Counted from the first letter of the stretch, positions 15,300 to 23,902 are shown. The stretch: DNA of 39,136 nucleotides from Methanocalculus sp. MSAO_Arc2 (GCA_003838065.1 QZAC01000195.1:1-39136), one strand, 5' to 3'. The notes: generated by a model from the letters alone, not told the origin. A program made the numbers and translations.

Positions 15300-15321
15300 C
15301 AACATATCCCCCGGTTTCCAG

Positions 15322-15756
15322 CTACTTATCAGGACGCAGGCAGCACCCTGTTTCATGGATGATTGTGCCGCAGACTGACATCACCGGGTGACCCAGTGAT
15401 GCACAGATCCGGTTCACCGATTCCCGTGAGACGTAACTTTCAAATGTATGCACCGCATCACAGGCTTCATCCGGGGTAAAACCATAGTGCGAGAAGAGAA
15501 GCGCAAGTATTCTGTGGCGCCTCTGTATAAACAGTGCAATATTTCTGCCTTCAGGGGTAAGATCAGCCCTTGAATAAGGGTTATGCATAATGAGACCAGC
15601 CTCTGCAAGCTCGCGGATCACCCTGGATCCTGTCGAGGTGGAAACATCAAAACGGCGCGCAAGCTCTGTGGTCTTTATGCTCCCTCCTGCTTCAAGAATA
15701 TATCTGATGTATTCTGCCTTCCGTGGAGATATCTCCTGTTCGACTGGTTGCCCCAT
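15322..15756 (-). CDS. DtxR/MntR-type metal-dependent regulator
   Basis: A 144-residue regulator beginning MGQPVEQEISPRKAEYIRYI at ATG 15756. A winged helix with IKTTELARRFDVSTSTGSRV is followed by the dimerisation and metal-site helices (RRHRILALLFSHYGFTPDEA, CDAVHTFESYVS, CASLGHPVMS); the H, E and C residues there match the metal-ligand positions of the family. It lacks the C-terminal SH3 domain and so is MntR-sized. It lies 22 bp upstream of znuA in the same orientation, and a perfect inverted repeat sits 23 bp before its start. Metal-dependent repression of the whole unit is expected. A longer frame from 15867 would overlap the upstream gene. Confidence 0.85.
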   Translation of the reverse strand: MGQPVEQEISPRKAEYIRYILEAGGSIKTTELARRFDVSTSTGSRVIRELAEAGLIMHNPYSRADLTPEGRNIALFIQRRHRILALLFSHYGFTPDEACDAVHTFESYVSRESVNRICASLGHPVMSVCGTIIHETGCCLRPDK

Positions 15757-15779
15757 ATCCAGCAGTAAGCATTCGATCA

Positions 15780-15810
15780 AGAAAAAGTTTCGGTCTATGA
15801 AACTTTTTCT
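15780..15810. promoter_or_regulatory. Inverted repeat upstream of the DtxR-like gene
   Basis: AGAAAAAGTTTC (15780-15791) and GAAACTTTTTCT (15799-15810) are perfect 12-bp arms around 7 bases. It lies where the BRE/TATA of the metal operon would be, so an operator for the DtxR-like protein is likely. It could instead act as a terminator of the upstream methylthiotransferase gene. Confidence 0.6.
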
Positions 15811-15847
15811 GGTACTATCATCTGAAAAGCAGTTTTTCCCGGGGGGA

Positions 15848-17080
15848 TCAGGCGACCCGCTCACCAATAAGGTAGTGAGTCCTGTGCCCGGTCACTCGTA
15901 TACGATGTGTGCTTCCGATTGGAAGTGATTCCATAAAGATCACCGGTCGGTAAGAAGCATCACGTGTCGTGACTGATCCTTTTTTGACGACCTCGGTTAC
16001 TATCACATCCATCTCGGTTCCCATGAAACCTTCATATATATCTGAAAAGATCTCCCGAGCAAGGAATGTTGCCTTCCGGGACCGCGCCTTCTTGAACCGG
16101 TCGGGCATATCATGCATATCTGCAGCAGGAGTACCCGGGCGCTGTGAATAGCGGGTGATATTGATCTTTTCTGGCCGGATGGTGCGGATAAGGTCGAGTG
16201 TCTTATCGAAATCCTCTTCGCTTTCCCCCGGGAACCCGCAGATAATATCGGTGGAGATCCGAGCATACGGGAATGTATCCCTGATTGCAGAAACGATTGA
16301 GATAACATCGTCCCTGATATAACTGCGCCCCATCTTCTTAAGAATTGTATCGGATCCAGACTGGATGGGAATATGGAAGAATAAAAAAATTCTCTCGTTT
16401 CGACAGGCATGAAGGAGCCGATCGAGCATCGGGTGAATCGTATCCGGGTTCATCATACCGATTCTGATACGATATTGTCCTGGTACTGTGCAGATTGCGT
16501 CCAGGAGATTCGCGAGATTTCCTCCCTCCTGATCAATTCCCCAGGCGGAGACATCCTGTGCAGTCAGCTGGATCTCGGTGGCACCGTTTTGGATGCGACC
16601 TTTTACCTGCCGCACAATTTCTTCTTGTGAATAACTAACGAGCGCCCCGCGTGCCTGCTTTGTTATGCAGTACGTACACTGACCGGTACATCCCTGTGCA
16701 ATTTGAATCGCGGCTACTCCCCCGGACGAATGTTGACCTGAGGCCCTGAAATGAGAATGGATTGCTTCTGGATCTATCACCATCCCACCACATGCACCAT
16801 AGACTTTGGGGAGGCAGCCGGTGATATACATCTCTCGTCTATTAAGTTCTGCGATCCTTTTTCTCATCTCACGTTCTGTCCGTTCAACCACAATGCAGGT
16901 GTTTAGAATAATCGCCTCAGCTTCCTCTATATCGACAGTGATCTCACAGCCCTGGGACCTGAGAATGACCTCAAGCTTCTCTGAGTCTGCGATATTATAT
17001 GTACATCCGTAGGTTTCGATGAAGATCCGTTTGTTTCTAATATCCCGTATGGGATCTGCCGGATAATATTCGATAGTCAT
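15848..17080 (-). CDS. Radical-SAM tRNA methylthiotransferase (archaeal MiaB-like, t6A to ms2t6A)
   Basis: It adds a methylthio group to N6-threonylcarbamoyladenosine at position 37 of tRNA (the e-MtaB/CDKAL1 group). The 410-residue protein has three parts. The N-terminal UPF0004 domain holds C26 (ETYGCTYN), C62 (NTCIV) and C89 (ITGCLP) for the auxiliary [4Fe-4S] cluster. The radical-SAM domain has C131-x3-C135-x2-C138 (CTGQCTYC). A TRAM domain ends the protein (about 345-410). All six cluster cysteines are present. The symbol mtaB is avoided because it means methanol methyltransferase in methanogens. The gene is monocistronic, upstream of the metal operon. Confidence 0.92.
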   Translation of the reverse strand: MTIEYYPADPIRDIRNKRIFIETYGCTYNIADSEKLEVILRSQGCEITVDIEEAEAIILNTCIVVERTEREMRKRIAELNRREMYITGCLPKVYGACGGMVIDPEAIHSHFRASGQHSSGGVAAIQIAQGCTGQCTYCITKQARGALVSYSQEEIVRQVKGRIQNGATEIQLTAQDVSAWGIDQEGGNLANLLDAICTVPGQYRIRIGMMNPDTIHPMLDRLLHACRNERIFLFFHIPIQSGSDTILKKMGRSYIRDDVISIVSAIRDTFPYARISTDIICGFPGESEEDFDKTLDLIRTIRPEKINITRYSQRPGTPAADMHDMPDRFKKARSRKATFLAREIFSDIYEGFMGTEMDVIVTEVVKKGSVTTRDASYRPVIFMESLPIGSTHRIRVTGHRTHYLIGERVA

Positions 17081-17252
17081 TTCTCTGTAATTATGTTACT
17101 TCTGGAATCAATAAAGCTGCACCAGCAGCAGTCATTGGTATGTCAAACCAGAGGAAACGCCATGGTCAGCGTCGACTGAATTTTTATCTTTGGCTTTGCA
17201 ATTGATTTGGATCGATTTGAATGGCTACTGTAATGGGGACGTAAATTGAGAG

Positions 17253-17260
17253 ACTATATC
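17253..17260 (+). promoter_or_regulatory. TATA box of the HD-domain gene
   Basis: ACTATATC about 37 bp before the ATG at 17294; transcription would begin near 17283, shortly upstream of or at the GGTGAGGTG ribosome-binding site (17281-17289). Confidence 0.45.
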
Positions 17261-17293
17261 TGCTCATGCTGCAAGTGATCGGTGAGGTGCTTC

Positions 17294-17917
17294 ATGGATC
17301 AGCCACAATCATTTGTACGTGGAGGTGACAATGCCCATCGTATAGCCCGTATACGTGAGTTCGCTTCAGAATATTCACCAGATATTCCTCATGATGAACA
17401 GGTGAAGAAGAATGCCCTGCAGATCTTTGATCAGCTCACCTCTATCCATGGACTTGGAGATCAATGCCGTTTTGTTCTTGAGGCCGGATCACTTCTTCAT
17501 GATATTGGGTGGAGCCAGGGAGTATCTGCTCATCATAAGAGCGGAAGCCGGCTGGTTATGCAGGATAGATCCCTTCCAATCTCTGATTATGAACGTTTAT
17601 TCATCTCGCTTCTTGTCAGGTACCATCGAAAGGCGCATCCCTCTCTTGATCACAGGGATTATTCCAGACTGCATCCTCCAGAAAGGGAGCGCGTTAGGGT
17701 CCTTGCCTCAATCATCAGGATCGCAGATGGCCTTGATCGTACACATCAATCTCTTGTGGATCATATCACCATTTCCACAAACCAGAATCAGGTAACCTTC
17801 CAATGCAAGGGAAGGAGGGAGGGAAAGCCAGAGGTGGAGTATGCAATGAAGAAATCTGATCTCTTCAGCCATGTCTTTGGTGTAGAGGTAGCAATCAAAT
17901 GGAATGTCATCGTCTAG
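17294..17917 (+). CDS. HD-domain phosphohydrolase-like protein (Ppx/GppA C-terminal type)
   Basis: A 207-residue stand-alone HD protein. Metal-ligand motifs are LLHDIGW (H69-D70), SAHHKSG (H80-H81), VRYHRKAH (H111) and ADGLDRTH (D145), in the order of the HD superfamily; the sequence resembles the HD domain that follows the exopolyphosphatase/GppA ATPase core, here without that core. Such domains hydrolyse phosphate esters of nucleotides such as ppGpp or cyclic nucleotides, but the substrate here is unknown. Start at ATG 17294 is fixed by GGTGAGGTG 4 nt upstream; GTG 17282 is upstream of the Shine-Dalgarno. The stop overlaps the stop of the convergent MerR-like gene by 4 bp (CTAG). Confidence 0.82.
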   Translation: MDQPQSFVRGGDNAHRIARIREFASEYSPDIPHDEQVKKNALQIFDQLTSIHGLGDQCRFVLEAGSLLHDIGWSQGVSAHHKSGSRLVMQDRSLPISDYERLFISLLVRYHRKAHPSLDHRDYSRLHPPERERVRVLASIIRIADGLDRTHQSLVDHITISTNQNQVTFQCKGRREGKPEVEYAMKKSDLFSHVFGVEVAIKWNVIV

Positions 17918-18495
17918 CGGGAGATCCGTTTTGCAACCCTCTCGAGCCACGACTTTCGAAGCTCCCGTTCGCGAAGGTCCTCTTCCAGTTCCCGCACCTG
18001 TGACCAGAGCGTCCTGATATCTGCCTGAGACTGCTGTACTTCATCTCTAAGGACTGAAATCTCATGGAGAATACGATGTGTATCGGCTGCCATGCCGTCC
18101 CGTATGGATCCGATCCTGTGATCAATTCTGGTTGTGGACTCAAGTGTCCTGTGTACAGCAATAACCACTTCATCTAAAAGATCTGGTCTGGGTGGAGGGG
18201 GCGGATGGGTTGTTGTTAACTTCTGCTTCTCGTCCTGATGATCCAGAGCACGCTCTTGTGGTGTTTTTCCTCCTCTCAAGACAGAGATGATACCATCATA
18301 TGACATCCCCTGTGCAGATAGATCCCCGATGATCCGAAACTGCTTCAATGCACTCTGTTCATAGATCCGTACTTTCCCGATTGTGATATGCGGGAGAAAC
18401 TCATCATACATGTCAGCATAGTGCCGTATCAGATTCTCAGGCAATGAGAGGAGGTCGGCAACCTCTGCAATCCTGAGCCGATCGTTGTGTGTCAT
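17914..18495 (-). CDS. MerR-like regulator with coiled-coil tail
   Basis: A 193-residue protein. The N-terminus is a MerR-type winged helix (IAEVADLLSLPENLIRHYAD then IGKVRIYEQSALKQFRII). A linker with five prolines (PPPPP, about 97-101) leads to a long heptad-rich coiled coil (about 130-185, with EVQQSQADIRTLWSQVRELE). There is no obvious effector-binding site. An outstanding GGGAGGTGG ribosome-binding site (18503-18511) lies 7 nt before the ATG, and a palindromic TATA box (18529-18540) separates it from the divergent repeat/Yip1-like gene, so the regulator probably controls itself and that gene. Coiled-coil tails in such proteins usually mediate oligomerisation; some archaeal ones act in chromosome organisation. 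Confidence 0.78.
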   Translation of the reverse strand: MTHNDRLRIAEVADLLSLPENLIRHYADMYDEFLPHITIGKVRIYEQSALKQFRIIGDLSAQGMSYDGIISVLRGGKTPQERALDHQDEKQKLTTTHPPPPPRPDLLDEVVIAVHRTLESTTRIDHRIGSIRDGMAADTHRILHEISVLRDEVQQSQADIRTLWSQVRELEEDLRERELRKSWLERVAKRISR

Positions 18496-18528
18496 TCTAC
18501 TACCACCTCCCTCAATGTGTTGGATTCT

Positions 18529-18540
18529 GGGTATATACCC
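18529..18540. promoter_or_regulatory. Palindromic TATA element between MerR-like and repeat/Yip1 genes
   Basis: GGGTATATACCC is a perfect 12-bp palindrome whose centre is about 26 bp from plausible starts in both directions. It can serve both divergent promoters and be a binding site for a dimeric regulator. Confidence 0.55.
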
Positions 18541-18586
18541 TTATCTTTGCCAGTATCGCTCACGATGCAATCAGGATAGAATACAC

Positions 18587-20872
18587 ATGAGGAGAAAGTC
18601 CTTATCCGGGTACGAAGATAGTATTATGTATAGAATGGACGACCATAGCCAGCCTCCGGGGAGTTCATCTGATCAAATTTTTCAAGGTGTTCAGATAAAA
18701 AACGATTCGTTTTCCATTTCCATAGATCAGGATCTGATCAGACTCATACCGGACTCTGGGAAATTGCCATCAGTTGAATGTACAAAAGAAACCCTCTTTG
18801 ATGCAGTCCCGGAAATCAATAGCGAAGGAGTCCCCTCTTGTGCTCTGGCAATACAAACCACCCGGGGTATCCGTCGCATGATCATCACTTTTCCAGAATG
18901 GGCAGGCGGTACCGGAGCCCGTGACAGGTTTCATAAGCAGGTTCACACGATTATCCATGGCGCATCAGCATCTCCACAGACCACTCGCTCATCAAAAAAT
19001 GGATCTGGTGAAAACCAGGAGCTTATATCAGGGATCAAGATTAAAGGTGCCAGCTTTACGATGGGTATCAGTGCATCAGCAATCGCCCTGATACCAGAGG
19101 ATGGAGATGATACGCAGCGTGAATTTCCGATATCCGCTATTTCTGATGTTATTTTTGAAACAGATACAAAAGACCTTCCATGCCTTACACTTGCGATCAG
19201 GACCAGCAGCGGAACACGACGTATGATACTTTCCTTTCCTCACGGTTTGAGTGGCGAATCATCACGTGATGGGGTTGCCCGGAGGATCCAGGAGATCGCC
19301 GGGATATCTTTCCACCAGAAACAGACGCCTGTCTCTCAAGTTCGGGAGAATAATAAAGTATCTTCATTTTCTGGCATCAGAATCAAAGGCAGCCATTTTA
19401 CTGCTGATCTGAAGAGAGATCAAATCGCGCTTATTCCTGAAACAGGGGGTGGAGGCCCCGGCGAATTTCACGCAGATAAGATCTTTGATATAACGCCTGA
19501 GTTCACACCCGAGGGTGAACATGCAGCTGTTCTTTCCATCAGAACTCCGACCGGCATCCGTCGGGTGATCCTCTGCTTTTCACCTAAAAGTGGAGGTTCA
19601 GTTGAGCGTGATCGCTTCATCACTCATGTCAGGGGAATAATCGATCATCCACATGCAAAGCAATCTGATAGTGCTCCACAACCCAGGAGAGGCTTGTTCA
19701 GGAATGAGTACCCGATATGCCAGCGGTCAGGTCTCTTTTCAGGGGAGAAGGAATGTGGTCTTCTCCTTACCTCTAAAAGATTGATCGTGTATGAAAGAGA
19801 CGGCCAGAATGCATGTATCAGAGATGAGTTTCGTACCTCGCAGATTCTTGATGCATCTCCAACCATCGATCTCTCTGGCAGACCTGCAGCAGCTATCTCA
19901 ATTATACAGCCAAACGAGAATAGTATCCAGGAGCATATCTTTGTTTTTCATGATGAAACAGAGCGAGACTCCTGGATAGATTATATTACAGCCGATGAAC
20001 TTCCACCACCGATGATTGAAGGTGGAGATGATGAGATCATCATCGGTAATGAATACCACAACGATACGGAGGAGTTACCGGAAGAAGAGGTAGAAAAAGG
20101 AGAGGAAGAAGAGGATCAAGAAAAAGATCAGGAAATACCTGGTTTTCCTGATGAGCAACAGACGTCACCCGTCAATCGATGTCCAATCTGCATGACGGTG
20201 CTCTCTTCTGAGAGCCCATGGTGTGATATCTGTGGTGTTATGGTATCACCAGAGACAAACTGGCGAGATCTGGATGGGTATAGCCTGAAGTTTCCGGCTG
20301 ATATTTCCTTTAAACCCTGGAAAAACCCGGAATATGGCCGTTTCCTGACATTTTTAATATATCCTTCCGGGGCCTCTCGTTTTAAAGACGATCCGTTAAG
20401 AATTCCGCTTCTCACCTTCCTGGCCTCAATTCTGGTCTGTATTCTGGTAAATATCGGATTTCTGATATTCTTTTCACATCATCGGGGTTTTGATCCCTCC
20501 CTGTACCCTGCCCTCACCAAACTTACCACTGATCCGGTGGTGATAGCAACCTTCACCGCGGCAACCCTCTTTGCGGCAGTTTTAGCTTTTCTGATTGCAG
20601 CGATACTGGCATATGTAATTATTGGGAGAGAGGAGGGGAGTTTCAGGAGAGTGATCAGGATCACCCTCTATGCAGCCCTTCCCTTTGGGATAGTCGGTCT
20701 CATTCCGGGTTTTGGTCTGCTTGTTGCAGGACTCTGGTCAACTTTCATCCTCTCCGGGGCATTGAGAAGTACATTTGACTTTTCTGTTCCTGCTTCATTT
20801 CTCCCACCCGTCACCAGTTATGGAATGGCTTTTTGTGCCATTATCCTGCTGCCGGGGGGTATTATTGTATGA
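18587..20872 (+). CDS. Four-repeat (PH-like) zinc-ribbon membrane protein with Yip1-like C-terminus
   Basis: A 761-residue protein from ATG 18587; ATG 18626 or 18635 would be nearly as good and the start is uncertain. Residues 31-125, 147-240 and 261-353 are three clear copies of one domain (each with G-[IV]-x-IK-[GN], then xIxLIPE, then TxxGIRRxI and a final RF/RR). A fourth, more divergent copy (372-470, ending F-HDE-x-ERDSWIDYI) reads like a PH domain. An acidic stretch (495-515) precedes a C4 ribbon (C532, C535, C546, C549). The C-terminal 150 residues have four to five membrane helices with a Yip1-like look. The first half therefore faces the cytoplasm. The stop overlaps the start of the PKD protein gene by 4 nt (ATGA). 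Function unknown. Confidence 0.7.
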   Translation: MRRKSLSGYEDSIMYRMDDHSQPPGSSSDQIFQGVQIKNDSFSISIDQDLIRLIPDSGKLPSVECTKETLFDAVPEINSEGVPSCALAIQTTRGIRRMIITFPEWAGGTGARDRFHKQVHTIIHGASASPQTTRSSKNGSGENQELISGIKIKGASFTMGISASAIALIPEDGDDTQREFPISAISDVIFETDTKDLPCLTLAIRTSSGTRRMILSFPHGLSGESSRDGVARRIQEIAGISFHQKQTPVSQVRENNKVSSFSGIRIKGSHFTADLKRDQIALIPETGGGGPGEFHADKIFDITPEFTPEGEHAAVLSIRTPTGIRRVILCFSPKSGGSVERDRFITHVRGIIDHPHAKQSDSAPQPRRGLFRNEYPICQRSGLFSGEKECGLLLTSKRLIVYERDGQNACIRDEFRTSQILDASPTIDLSGRPAAAISIIQPNENSIQEHIFVFHDETERDSWIDYITADELPPPMIEGGDDEIIIGNEYHNDTEELPEEEVEKGEEEEDQEKDQEIPGFPDEQQTSPVNRCPICMTVLSSESPWCDICGVMVSPETNWRDLDGYSLKFPADISFKPWKNPEYGRFLTFLIYPSGASRFKDDPLRIPLLTFLASILVCILVNIGFLIFFSHHRGFDPSLYPALTKLTTDPVVIATFTAATLFAAVLAFLIAAILAYVIIGREEGSFRRVIRITLYAALPFGIVGLIPGFGLLVAGLWSTFILSGALRSTFDFSVPASFLPPVTSYGMAFCAIILLPGGIIV

Positions 20873-22362
20873 GAGTTCTTCTCCTGTTTTTTGTCCTGCT
20901 CAGTGTATTCCTCTGCGGAATCGTATCCGGTGTCAATGTGATGATCGAAAGCGACACTAATGCCAGGGTCGTTCCAGGAACCATCATGTTTTCCGGATCG
21001 GTTTCTGGAAATGAGACTCCTGTTACCGACTGGTCGTGGGAATTTAAAAGAGTTGGTGATCCGCTATCAGCAACTCCGGTGCTTGCAAGTGGAGAGACCG
21101 TCACCGTGACTTTTACACGGCATGGTACATATCGAGGATATCTCTACGTTACGGCTGATGATCAGAACTTCCAGAGCCGTCCGTATACAGTGATGATCTA
21201 TAAGAGTGACGAGGTTCCCGAACCTGATTTTCAGGCAACCAGATCAACAGGCACAGCACCTCTCACCGTCACCTTTACAGATACATCAAAAAATACTCCG
21301 ACGAGCTGGTACTGGTCATTTGGTGACGGATCAACTGGAACTGGCCAGAAAGTGACACATACATACACTGATCCCGGGAGATATTCGATTACACTCAAAG
21401 CCGAAAATCCTGCAGGCGGACATACAAAGACCTGGTCTGACTATATTGTGGTCACACAAGCTCCGTCTGCAGCTTTCTTTGCCAACCAGACGAGTGGAAA
21501 GCCACCGTTAACCGTTGCATTCAGGGATGAGTCTGCAGGCGCGGTTGCAGACCGTGAATGGGACTTTGGGGATGGTGAGCGTTCAACGGCTCGGCACCCG
21601 GTCCATACGTATACGAACTCCGGGATCTATTCTGTAACCCTTACCGTGCATGGTAAAGATGGAGTGTCAACCCATACAAAACACAATCTTATCATAGTTG
21701 ATGAGCGTCCGGTGCCTGATTTTACAGCAGATGTACAGGATGGGGGAGTACCCCTCACAGTCCGGTTTACCGACATGTCAGGAGGAAACCCAAACCGCTG
21801 GAGATGGGATTTTGGAGATGGTAAAGAATCATCGACCCGCCACCCAACACATACCTATCACCGCCCCGGTAGTTACCGGGTCGGACTCACAGTATCAGGA
21901 CCAGATATTTCAGGCTCTCTCGTAAGAACAGGATATATTACCGTTGGCGAAAAGCCAGAAGCCCAATTTACTGCCGATACGACTTTTGGAACCGAACCAC
22001 TTACAGTCAGGTTCAGAGATACATCAACCGGGGATCCGAAAAACTGGGTGTGGGAATTTGGTGATGGATCAAGCAGTACAGAACGGCATCCTTCTCACAC
22101 GTATACACAGGAAGGCATCTATCCTGTCTCGTTAATGGTACTGAATGCATATGGATCAGATCGCCTGGAAAAAACAGACCACATCACTGTCAGGACATCC
22201 ATGTCAACCTCTGCTGATTCAGTAATGCAGGTATCAGCAGTTGAATCAACACAAAAAAACAACATGCCACCGCTTACCATCGCAGTTGATGTTCCTTTCG
22301 TTAACCCAATAGCGGTTTTCATCGAATATATTCAGTTTATCCGGGTGATTGTGGGCAGGTAA
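20869..22362 (+). CDS. Secreted PKD-repeat surface protein
   Basis: A 497-residue protein. The signal peptide is MRVLLLFFVLLSVFLCGIVS. An N-terminal diverged PKD-like module (about 22-115) is followed by four typical PKD domains of about 85 residues, each with PLTVxFxDxS, then W-x-(W)-x-FGDG and a closing HTYxxxGxYxVxL. The four copies carry WSFGDG, WDFGDG, WDFGDG and WEFGDG. The C-terminus has a short hydrophobic patch (FVNPIAVFIEYIQFIRVIV) that could be a weak membrane anchor. PKD proteins of methanogens are usually cell-surface or S-layer-associated. It is translationally coupled to the upstream repeat/Yip1-like gene (ATGA), so both are probably made together. Confidence 0.88.
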   Translation: MRVLLLFFVLLSVFLCGIVSGVNVMIESDTNARVVPGTIMFSGSVSGNETPVTDWSWEFKRVGDPLSATPVLASGETVTVTFTRHGTYRGYLYVTADDQNFQSRPYTVMIYKSDEVPEPDFQATRSTGTAPLTVTFTDTSKNTPTSWYWSFGDGSTGTGQKVTHTYTDPGRYSITLKAENPAGGHTKTWSDYIVVTQAPSAAFFANQTSGKPPLTVAFRDESAGAVADREWDFGDGERSTARHPVHTYTNSGIYSVTLTVHGKDGVSTHTKHNLIIVDERPVPDFTADVQDGGVPLTVRFTDMSGGNPNRWRWDFGDGKESSTRHPTHTYHRPGSYRVGLTVSGPDISGSLVRTGYITVGEKPEAQFTADTTFGTEPLTVRFRDTSTGDPKNWVWEFGDGSSSTERHPSHTYTQEGIYPVSLMVLNAYGSDRLEKTDHITVRTSMSTSADSVMQVSAVESTQKNNMPPLTIAVDVPFVNPIAVFIEYIQFIRVIVGR

Positions 22363-22363
22363 C

Positions 22364-22398
22364 CCGGCAACCATGAGTTGATCTCTATCCTTTGCCGG
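22364..22398 (+). terminator. Possible weak terminator hairpin after the PKD gene
   Basis: CCGGCAA (22364-22370) can pair with TTGCCGG (22392-22398). The loop is long and no T-run follows, so the call is weak. Confidence 0.2.
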
Positions 22399-22526
22399 AT
22401 CCGCTCATGATTGTAACAGACAGGATACCCATCACCCCTGTTGCATGAAAATGACATTGGAGCCAGCAGCTGATGGTGTCTATCAAAGACCATCCAGAAT
22501 TATAGTCCACAGCGGGAAAAAGCCGG

Positions 22527-22958
22527 TCATTCTTTTTTTGGGATGCCCGAGAGGTCACAGGAAGCATTGCATTCATCACCATTTACCACCCGGTATGCAT
22601 CAGCCAGGACTGCTGCATTTGCAAGAAGCCCTGCAATCAGTACTGCCTCAAGGATCTCTTCTCGTGTGGCTCCCTTTGCCTGTGCCGCCCTCATATGATA
22701 TTCAACACAGTGACTGCACTTCAATGCCGCACCGACAGCCATACTGATCAACTCGACGACTCTGGGCTCAAGTTTTGATAACTGCGTAACTGATCCTTTA
22801 TACAAAAGATGGGATATGAGCACCTCAGGCTTTTCACTCATCTTCTGGAAGATGAGTGGCACTGCTCCGTACTCCTTTTCGATCTGCTCAAGCCAGCACC
22901 TGGCAGTCTCACCTGATCCTTCATCTTTGATACGCTGAATAATTACCTCGAAATCCAT
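22527..22958 (-). CDS. AhpD-like carboxymuconolactone decarboxylase family protein
   Basis: A 143-residue single-domain protein with the AhpD/CMD signature: KLEPRVVELISMAVGAALKC, then C81-S-H-C84 and H88 (KCSHCVEYHMRAAQAKGAT). The C-x2-C-x3-H site is that of alkylhydroperoxidase D-type thiol-disulfide enzymes; those reduce peroxides using lipoylated or thioredoxin-like partners. The gene is 5 bp downstream of mmp7 on the same strand, the last gene of the methyl-coenzyme M reductase activation cluster. Its redox site might protect or serve that oxygen-sensitive machinery, which is an inference from position. Length is slightly above the minimal 100-115-residue fold because of an N-terminal helical extension. 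Confidence 0.82.
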   Translation of the reverse strand: MDFEVIIQRIKDEGSGETARCWLEQIEKEYGAVPLIFQKMSEKPEVLISHLLYKGSVTQLSKLEPRVVELISMAVGAALKCSHCVEYHMRAAQAKGATREEILEAVLIAGLLANAAVLADAYRVVNGDECNASCDLSGIPKKE

Positions 22959-22963
22959 TCTGG

Positions 22964-23902
22964 TTACACCACAATATGAGTCTCTGAGAAGGGTTTGATC
23001 TGCATCAATATGTAGTCACGCATTCGTGACGGAATTATTCGTGCCACATCCCTGACCAGAACACCTTCTTCCACCTGGAGTTTTCTGATTTTGTCGGCAT
23101 ATCTTGAAAATGGTAGTTTGACCCTGAGTCCGGTCAGCTGGACGGTGATTGGGGTCGGCGAATAGACCTCATGAATATCAGGGATCTCTTCTTCAATCAC
23201 CTCTTTGAGCCGTGCAGGTGAGACTGACAGCGGATCTTTTGCAATTTCTTCACGTGTGATAGTCAGAACGCGTGCAACTTCCTCTACAACCGCATCAAGT
23301 CTTGCAATATCGGCATCGGTTCTGGTCCTGTGCATAAAACGACCGAGATTCCCGACATATCCGGATGCAGGTGGGTCGGTTATCCGCATCAGTGCATCGG
23401 CTGGAGGCGCTCCGGTCAGGATAATCGGGACGTGCACGCCCCGCCGGAGGACAGGAAATTTCTGTTCGATACAGGTTTCAAAGTTGCCAAGAACATAGAC
23501 TGCCAGATCATGTTCATTGATGACGTCCCGCTCCTCGTCATTTAACTGGGAGATGCGTTTTCCAAACCCCCGTGCAAGACCGACCATATTCGTCTTTGCC
23601 CCGACTGTTCTTAAGTATTCAGCGATATCACAGGCAGAATGGGGGAGATGGTGGATCTCAAGACTCGGGATGACGACTGCAATCTCGGTGCCGACGAGAG
23701 GCGATTCTACAACTTCGCCTGCAAGAGGGCGGGTGAAAGCAGTGAACCGCTCGATATCGCCTTTTGGGATAAGTACCTGGAGCACGATCTCCTGTGCAAT
23801 TTCATGCTTCTGGATAATATAGCCCCCCAGGTCTTCGATATAATCCACAACTTCATCATAACGGTAGATACCGCCTGTGTAGGTGACTGGAACAAGGATC
23901 AT
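22964..23902 (-). CDS. mmp7: Methanogenesis marker protein 7
   Basis: A 312-residue protein matching the methanogen-specific marker 7 family (TIGR03274 by recollection). It has no standard catalytic motif. Recognisable segments are VTYTGGIYRYDEVVDYIEDL, SLEIHHLPHSACDIAEYLRT and the C-terminal MRDYILMQIKPFSETHIV. Work on methanococci puts Mmp7 and Mmp17 in the ATP-dependent complex that activates methyl-coenzyme M reductase together with McrC, Mmp3 and component A2. Start overlaps the stop of mmp17 by 4 nt. Present in a conserved order with mmp17 and mmp15. Confidence 0.88.
   Translation of the reverse strand: MILVPVTYTGGIYRYDEVVDYIEDLGGYIIQKHEIAQEIVLQVLIPKGDIERFTAFTRPLAGEVVESPLVGTEIAVVIPSLEIHHLPHSACDIAEYLRTVGAKTNMVGLARGFGKRISQLNDEERDVINEHDLAVYVLGNFETCIEQKFPVLRRGVHVPIILTGAPPADALMRITDPPASGYVGNLGRFMHRTRTDADIARLDAVVEEVARVLTITREEIAKDPLSVSPARLKEVIEEEIPDIHEVYSPTPITVQLTGLRVKLPFSRYADKIRKLQVEEGVLVRDVARIIPSRMRDYILMQIKPFSETHIVV

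Noticed and set aside
15757..15867. 37-residue upstream extension of the DtxR-like regulator
   Set aside because: It crosses the inverted repeat and overlaps the upstream methylthiotransferase gene; DtxR homology begins at 15756.
18485..18586. Upstream extension of the repeat/Yip1-like gene
   Set aside because: It would start inside the coding region of the divergent MerR-like gene and pass through the palindromic TATA element.
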